The notes below the pieces were generated by a model that was not told the origin of the DNA, searched no databases, and saw only the letters and a list, made by a program, of their open reading frames with translations. Both the position numbers and the translations under genes were made by a program. DNA of 64,000 nt from Marsupella aquatica (Eukaryota; Marchantiophyta). Position 1 is the stretch's first letter. Each line of letters opens with the position of its first letter. The DNA lies in assembly GCA_973895155.1 (NCBI GenBank), contig OZ316892.1, positions 18,538,001-18,602,000 of the forward strand. The letters are read 5' to 3'. Below are positions 60,501 through 64,000 of the stretch, piece after piece.

Positions 60501-62385
60501 AGTGTCTTCTTTACTAGTGCTAGGAGATCAACATGCATCTTTATCTTATGTAGCTAATGTCTACAATCATTATCCAATTCATGAACATGGCATGGCTTGG
60601 GATGATGTGAATAGGACTGACCGGCAGAATTGGGCAGGTCCACAACGAATAGCAGCAAGAAGAGTGCAGCAATGTCTGAAAGATATGTATGAGAGGAGAG
60701 ATGTACAACATGAACGAAGTTTAGGAACTCAGTTGTACTTGGAGATTTGTGCAGATTACTTAGATATTTTCTTTTCTCCAGTTCATGATTTGAGGTCCCA
60801 TATTGTGTTAGCATCCAAGGTTTCATTCTTTCTACGTTTGTGGAGATTGTGGTTGAGGTTTGGTGACCATTCAGTGGGTGGGAACTTTGCAGCACACACT
60901 GAGAAAGACATGATGTCTATTCAGGCTTTTCATGATGTTAACATGTCATGTCATTTCATTGTGCTGTTAATTTGTGCCTTTCGAGATAAGTTCCCACATC
61001 TAGGTGTTCCCTTCCACTTGCTAGGTTCAGATTGTTGTGAGATTTTCTTCAGCAAGGTAGGAGGCATGAGTGGCCATGAGCGGAATTATGATTTTGGCTC
61101 TCTATTGGATAGTGCTGTTGGACTGAACTGGCTTGCTGCCCTAGAATATGGACCAGAAGGCTTGAAGATAGGTCGTTCACATAAGAAACAAGATCATGTA
61201 TGGGGGAAGATTCATCCTATAGGGGAAGGGGAGGAAGCACCAAATCTACTTGACTATTCTCTCATTGAGACTAATGAATTAGTGGTTGCAGCCCTTAAAG
61301 AAGGTTTTGTTGCTGCTAAGGATCTTATGCATCAATTGCAGATGTCTCCACGAAGTTCCTTACCAGCAGCTAGAAAGAGATGGTGGACATGTCCTTGGGT
61401 TGTGGAAAGTGAGACCTGGCCACTAGAGGTGGTTCTGAAGGAAGCAATTGTTTGCAATGATTCTGAGGAGCAAGTAGAGCACCAACCACCAGACATAGGT
61501 CCTCGCCCAACTGGAGATTTTCATGAATTGGAAGATCCTGAGGATGATCTGAATAGAATAGATGCATGGTTAACAGAACCAGATCCCATTGTTGTTCCTG
61601 AGATGCATTCAGATGATGTACACAGAGATGATATACAGTTTGATGTAGACCCCTCAGATGAGCTTGAGACATTAGGTCATGAAGTTCGGCATGTGTTTGG
61701 ATCAGTTGTCCATGCTGTAACTAATGTACAGAATCGTACCAAGGTAGTGCCTACTGTTACTTATGAAGGCAAGGTGATTTACAAATCCACTCTGGTAAGC
61801 CAGTTGGTAGGAAATCCGCATTTGTCAAAAGATAGGCTGACAAGGGTGAAACAAGTGCTATACTATAGTACTGGCAAGAGAAAAGTGCAAGAAGTCAATC
61901 CTAACTCATGTTTTGTTGATGTTGGCACTGATTGTGCAATTGCATTTGAGTCTGATGATAGTCTTGCTCCAAGTACTAGATCTGGAAAAAGAAAGGGAGG
62001 AAAGAATAAGGTTGTGGTGGAGGCAATCTCAGCAGGTAAGAAATATTTTTGGTTGGGTCGGATTGTCCAAATGAGACAGAAGTATGGCAGTAGGTGGGGC
62101 AATTGTCGGTCACCAATTGATTTGATGGATAGGCCAACTCCACTTGCAGGGCAATCAGGTAACATTTGTGAACTGTTGTTAAATTGGTATAGTCCTATTG
62201 GTAAGAGCAAAAGTGAATTCAGATATGATACCACTGATTTGAAATGGATGGATATTGAAATGGTCATTGCTAGTGTTAGTTTAACCATGAAAGAAGGGGT
62301 TATGGATCGTATCTATGTGTTGGATCCAATAGATAGACGTGCTTTGGATCAATATCTTCAAACAATGGTATGAATATCATGTTAC

Positions 62386-62465
62386 TGTTTAGTTTTTGAG
62401 AGTCTGTATATATGTTTTATTTTGTTGTTTAGTTTTTGAGAGTTTGTATATATGTTTTATTTTGT
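62386..62465. repeat. 40-bp tandem duplication after the transposase stop
   Basis: Two near-identical copies (one mismatch) of a unit starting TGTTTAGTTTTTGAGAG. It lies in the likely 3' UTR of the transposase gene and contains TATATATG and TTTTATTTTG, possible poly(A)-signal-like sequence. Confidence 0.85.
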
Positions 62466-62499
62466 TAATATTAGTGGGTGTAGTGGGATAGGATAGGGG

Positions 62500-62558
62500 G
62501 TGACGGATTGGCAACTTGAGATCCTTTCTCAATTAGGGGTTCAATTCCCCTCCGTCAC
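62500..62558 (+). tRNA. tRNA-like element lacking a D arm (59 nt)
   Basis: A perfect 7-bp acceptor stem (GTGACGG/CCGTCAC) encloses a 5-bp T stem (AGGGG/CCCCT) with loop TTCAATT, and a 5-bp anticodon-type stem (TTGAG/CTCAA) with the 7-nt loop ATCCTTT. The loop would give anticodon CCT (Arg) with U33 kept. A B-box-like GGTTCAATTCC is present. Only nine bases (ATTGGCAAC) stand where the D arm should be, and the base after the anticodon is T rather than a purine. It is therefore probably not a normal tRNA: a degenerate copy, an organelle-derived fragment, or part of a Pol III-type element. It lies between the transposase stop and the right TIR. Confidence 0.4.
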
Positions 62559-62990
62559 ATGTTACATCTCTCAACATAAGTTTTAAATGGAGTATGGATG
62601 GAGCATGGGATTGGTGATCAATGGGTGGAATGGATTATTTATGTTGTGACCTTAAAGGCCATCCCACTTATGCACGTAAGGTTTATATTGGGATGACCTT
62701 TTAGGTACACAATATAAATGATGCATTGAAATGATCAAAGTTTAAGGTCGACAAAGGTGCAAGAACTGTTGCAGGGCGTGCCATGTCTGACATACGACTT
62801 CACAAGGTACTGACATAGACTTATCTTTTCTTTCTAGGCATTTTATATTGATATGTGACACTTTACTTCACAAATTATAGGGGCAATACAATTTGGATTT
62901 TAGACTCTTAGAAGAAAGAAAGAGGGAGGAAAAAAAAATTTCAACTTAATAAGTATGGGGGTCTAGGCATGAAAACGTCGCAGGTGATGG
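62559..62990. other. right subterminal region of the middle element
   Basis: No gene. It contains an imperfect inverted pair around GGCCATCCCACTTATG and TTTATATTGGGATGACCTTTTAGG (about 62,650-62,710). The last 100 bp contain TGCGACGTTTTCATGCCT in reverse orientation, shared with the MITE left ends. Confidence 0.5.
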
Positions 62991-63028
62991 GGGGGTCCTC
63001 CATATAGTGAGACCCCCGAGGGCTTAGC

Positions 63029-63557
63029 CATATGTGAGGGCCCTTGCATGAGGCATTTCCACCTCAACCCGGAGTCTGACCTTGCTGCAGAAAACAACTG
63101 TCCAGGGGTGGGCCTCCCGTCAGCACACCAGGGAGGCTGGATGTGCACTGATTGTTTGGAGAAGCAGGCTAAGTGTGCACAGTGTGGGAAGTTGGGGTCT
63201 TATGAGGGCTCTGTTGATGCTCCACCACTTGTTAGGAAATGCCCTGACAGATATTGTGTGAGGTTCTTTTGTTTTTCATGTTTGCCCGATCTTGCCACAG
63301 CTTGCCCACTTCATAAGTGCAAGGCATGTGGTCAGCACGATGAAGATTTCTGGGTGGACATAGTCCACTGTGTTAGGTGTCCCACCATGTGGCACTTTCA
63401 TTGTTTGAAGGAGCGTCAAGCAGAAGGCTATGCTTGTGACAGACACATCTATGATCACTCTGCACATGGTGTTGATCGATGGATCTTCTATTGTCATCGC
63501 CATGCCATAGATCCTACTTTGCACACTCCCATGAGAGATCACATTTCTTGGCTTTGA
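63029..63557 (+). pseudogene. EDM2-like PHD gene of the outer CACTA, 3' part
   Basis: It resumes right after the second GGCTTAGC with the codons for AICEGPCMRHFHLNPESD and continues open to RDHISWL and a stop at 63,557. Motifs CTDCLEKQAKCAQCGKLG, CPDRYCVRFFCFSCL, VHCVRCPTMWHFHCL and the IDPTLHTPMRDHI signature are all intact. The lack of decay on either side of the insert implies a recent insertion. Confidence 0.88.
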
Positions 63558-64000
63558 ACCTGAATAATGTACATGCATAGTGCACCTGATGTGGATACCT
63601 TGGAGATTGCAGACATTCCAATTTTGAGAAGAAGGACCTCTGTAGGAGAGGATGCTTAGGCAACAAGTACCCTAAGTTCATTACTTGTTCCTGGGTACAT
63701 GCCTTCAAAAACTCCCCTTAAGCCTTCTAGGAACCTTTTTTACTCTGCAATCATTTTGATCACGACTTACATGACACTACTTAAATTAAATCAGGACTTC
63801 TCATTATGAGCATATAAGTTACAAGGCTATTTAATTTGCGAGAATTCCCTTAAAGTGTACCAACATTTTGTATTGTCATTGAATGTCTGCCCATTTACAA
63901 CATCTGTATGTGGCATCACAAAACAATTGCACTTGTCACCTTCAATATTGTGAAGGCACATATTCAAACTATGAGGTGCATGCTTGCAGGTGTCTAGTAC
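63558..64000. other. outer CACTA intergenic sequence after the PHD gene
   Basis: No gene within the window. In the inner element the BRCT start codon lies about 590 bp after the PHD stop. The equivalent point here is about 64,150, just outside. A short stretch after the stop (CCTGAATAATGTACATGCATAGTGCACCTGATGTGGAT) matches the inner element in reverse complement near 49,870-49,910. Confidence 0.5.

Larger units (their letters stand above)
39490..62373 (+). pseudogene. large DDE-like transposase gene, split by a nested CACTA and carrying a nonsense codon
   Basis: Coding parts are 39490..39560, 57805..59877 and 59982..62373. The 5' exon(s) are not identified. Across the nested element the frame is continuous: LWTNFVGDAEQLASVAGF runs directly into PKPNSVKLIRKVGDD. 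The second part has two BED-like fingers (numbering from Met at 57,875): C152/C155/H182/H188/C193 and C263/C266/H287/H293. A Cys-rich region and a basic stretch follow. An in-frame TGA at 59,744-59,746 interrupts it, with sequence resuming TGLRKETFQEIARVL. Candidate catalytic motifs are VPVIFAEDETRI (before the 104-bp GT-AG intron), GHASDGDARRRKLM, and LGSDCCEIFFSKVGG. The total is over 1,500 residues. I cannot assign a superfamily. It is disabled in this copy. Confidence 0.75.
35084..63020. mobile_element. 27.9-kb composite DNA transposon with 8-bp TSD (middle layer)
   Basis: It starts CTCGGGGGTCTCACTCC and ends AGTGAGACCCCCGAG, perfect 15-bp TIRs that continue with imperfect similarity for about 50 bp. 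It is flanked by the perfect 8-bp duplication GGCTTAGC (35076-35083 and 63021-63028). The insert splits the PHD gene, and removal plus one duplication restores the frame exactly. Without the nested CACTA the element is about 9.7 kb. It carries a Myb-like remnant (-), a Cys-rich gene, an EDM2-like PHD gene and a large transposase gene (+). An 8-bp TSD fits hAT, P or Zisupton-type elements, but the TIR and protein do not let me choose. Two MITEs in this window share its ends. Confidence 0.9.
29092..64000 (+). mobile_element. outer CACTA-like element, interrupted by the giant insert; right end outside the window
   Basis: The left end is probably CACTAGTAGAAACCGGGGC at 29,092, similar to the inner CACTA ends (CACTAGAAGAA). 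Its first two genes (33,813-34,262, and 34,932-35,083 plus 63,029-63,557) are close homologues, in the same order, of the first two genes of the complete inner CACTA element. Homology continues into the upstream sequence (33,640-33,760 against 51,850-51,980). The subterminal sequences of the two elements differ, so they are separate subfamilies or have diverged. The next gene expected is the BRCT gene, just beyond base 64,000. The left boundary is the least certain point. Confidence 0.6.

Overview
The window is eukaryotic nuclear DNA, almost certainly from a green plant or streptophyte alga. It has GT-AG introns, a plant-type dPGM gene, CACTA transposons carrying tnp2 and Transposase_24-like genes, and EDM2-like PHD proteins, a class known from plants. 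I cannot name the species. Gene density is low and most of the window is transposon-derived.

Layout. Positions 1-2642 hold the 3' seven exons of a phosphoglycerate mutase gene. About 2.6-9.3 kb is AT-rich intergenic sequence with small degenerate repeats. About 9.3-14.7 kb and 19.7-24.5 kb are two copies of a segmental duplication. Copy A carries a compact five-exon gene for a 247-residue protein with two homeodomains. Copy B has lost the exon encoding the first half of homeodomain 2, has an expanded repeat in exon 1, and has an insertion in its last exon. Between the copies lie a 300-bp MITE and a gene-like zinc-finger locus. At 24.5-28.7 kb are a foldback element, a solo LTR with a 5-bp target duplication, and a decayed pogo-type transposase split by a second MITE.

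From 29.1 kb to the end is a three-level transposon nest. The outer layer is a CACTA-like element (probable start 29,092) with a Cys-rich gene and an EDM2-like PHD gene. The PHD gene is split after the codon for Leu50 by a 27.9-kb element (35,084-63,020) flanked by perfect 8-bp duplications. Removing the insert and one duplication restores a 681-nt open frame, the same length as the intact paralog at 49,911-50,591. This middle element has TIRs starting CTCGGGGGTCTCACT and carries its own EDM2-like PHD gene and a very large DDE-like transposase gene of a superfamily I cannot name. The two MITEs have the same ends and also 8-bp duplications, so they look like its non-autonomous derivatives. Its transposase gene is in turn interrupted by an 18.2-kb CACTA element (39,561-57,804). 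That inner element encodes, on the minus strand, Cys-rich, EDM2-like PHD, double-BRCT, tnp2 transposase and TnpA-like proteins.

The most interesting observation is that two unrelated DNA-transposon types each carry an EDM2-like PHD gene next to a small Cys-rich gene, and one adds a double-BRCT protein. Because Arabidopsis EDM2 acts on heterochromatic marks and transposon-containing genes, these may be transposon-encoded factors that interact with host silencing. That role is inference.
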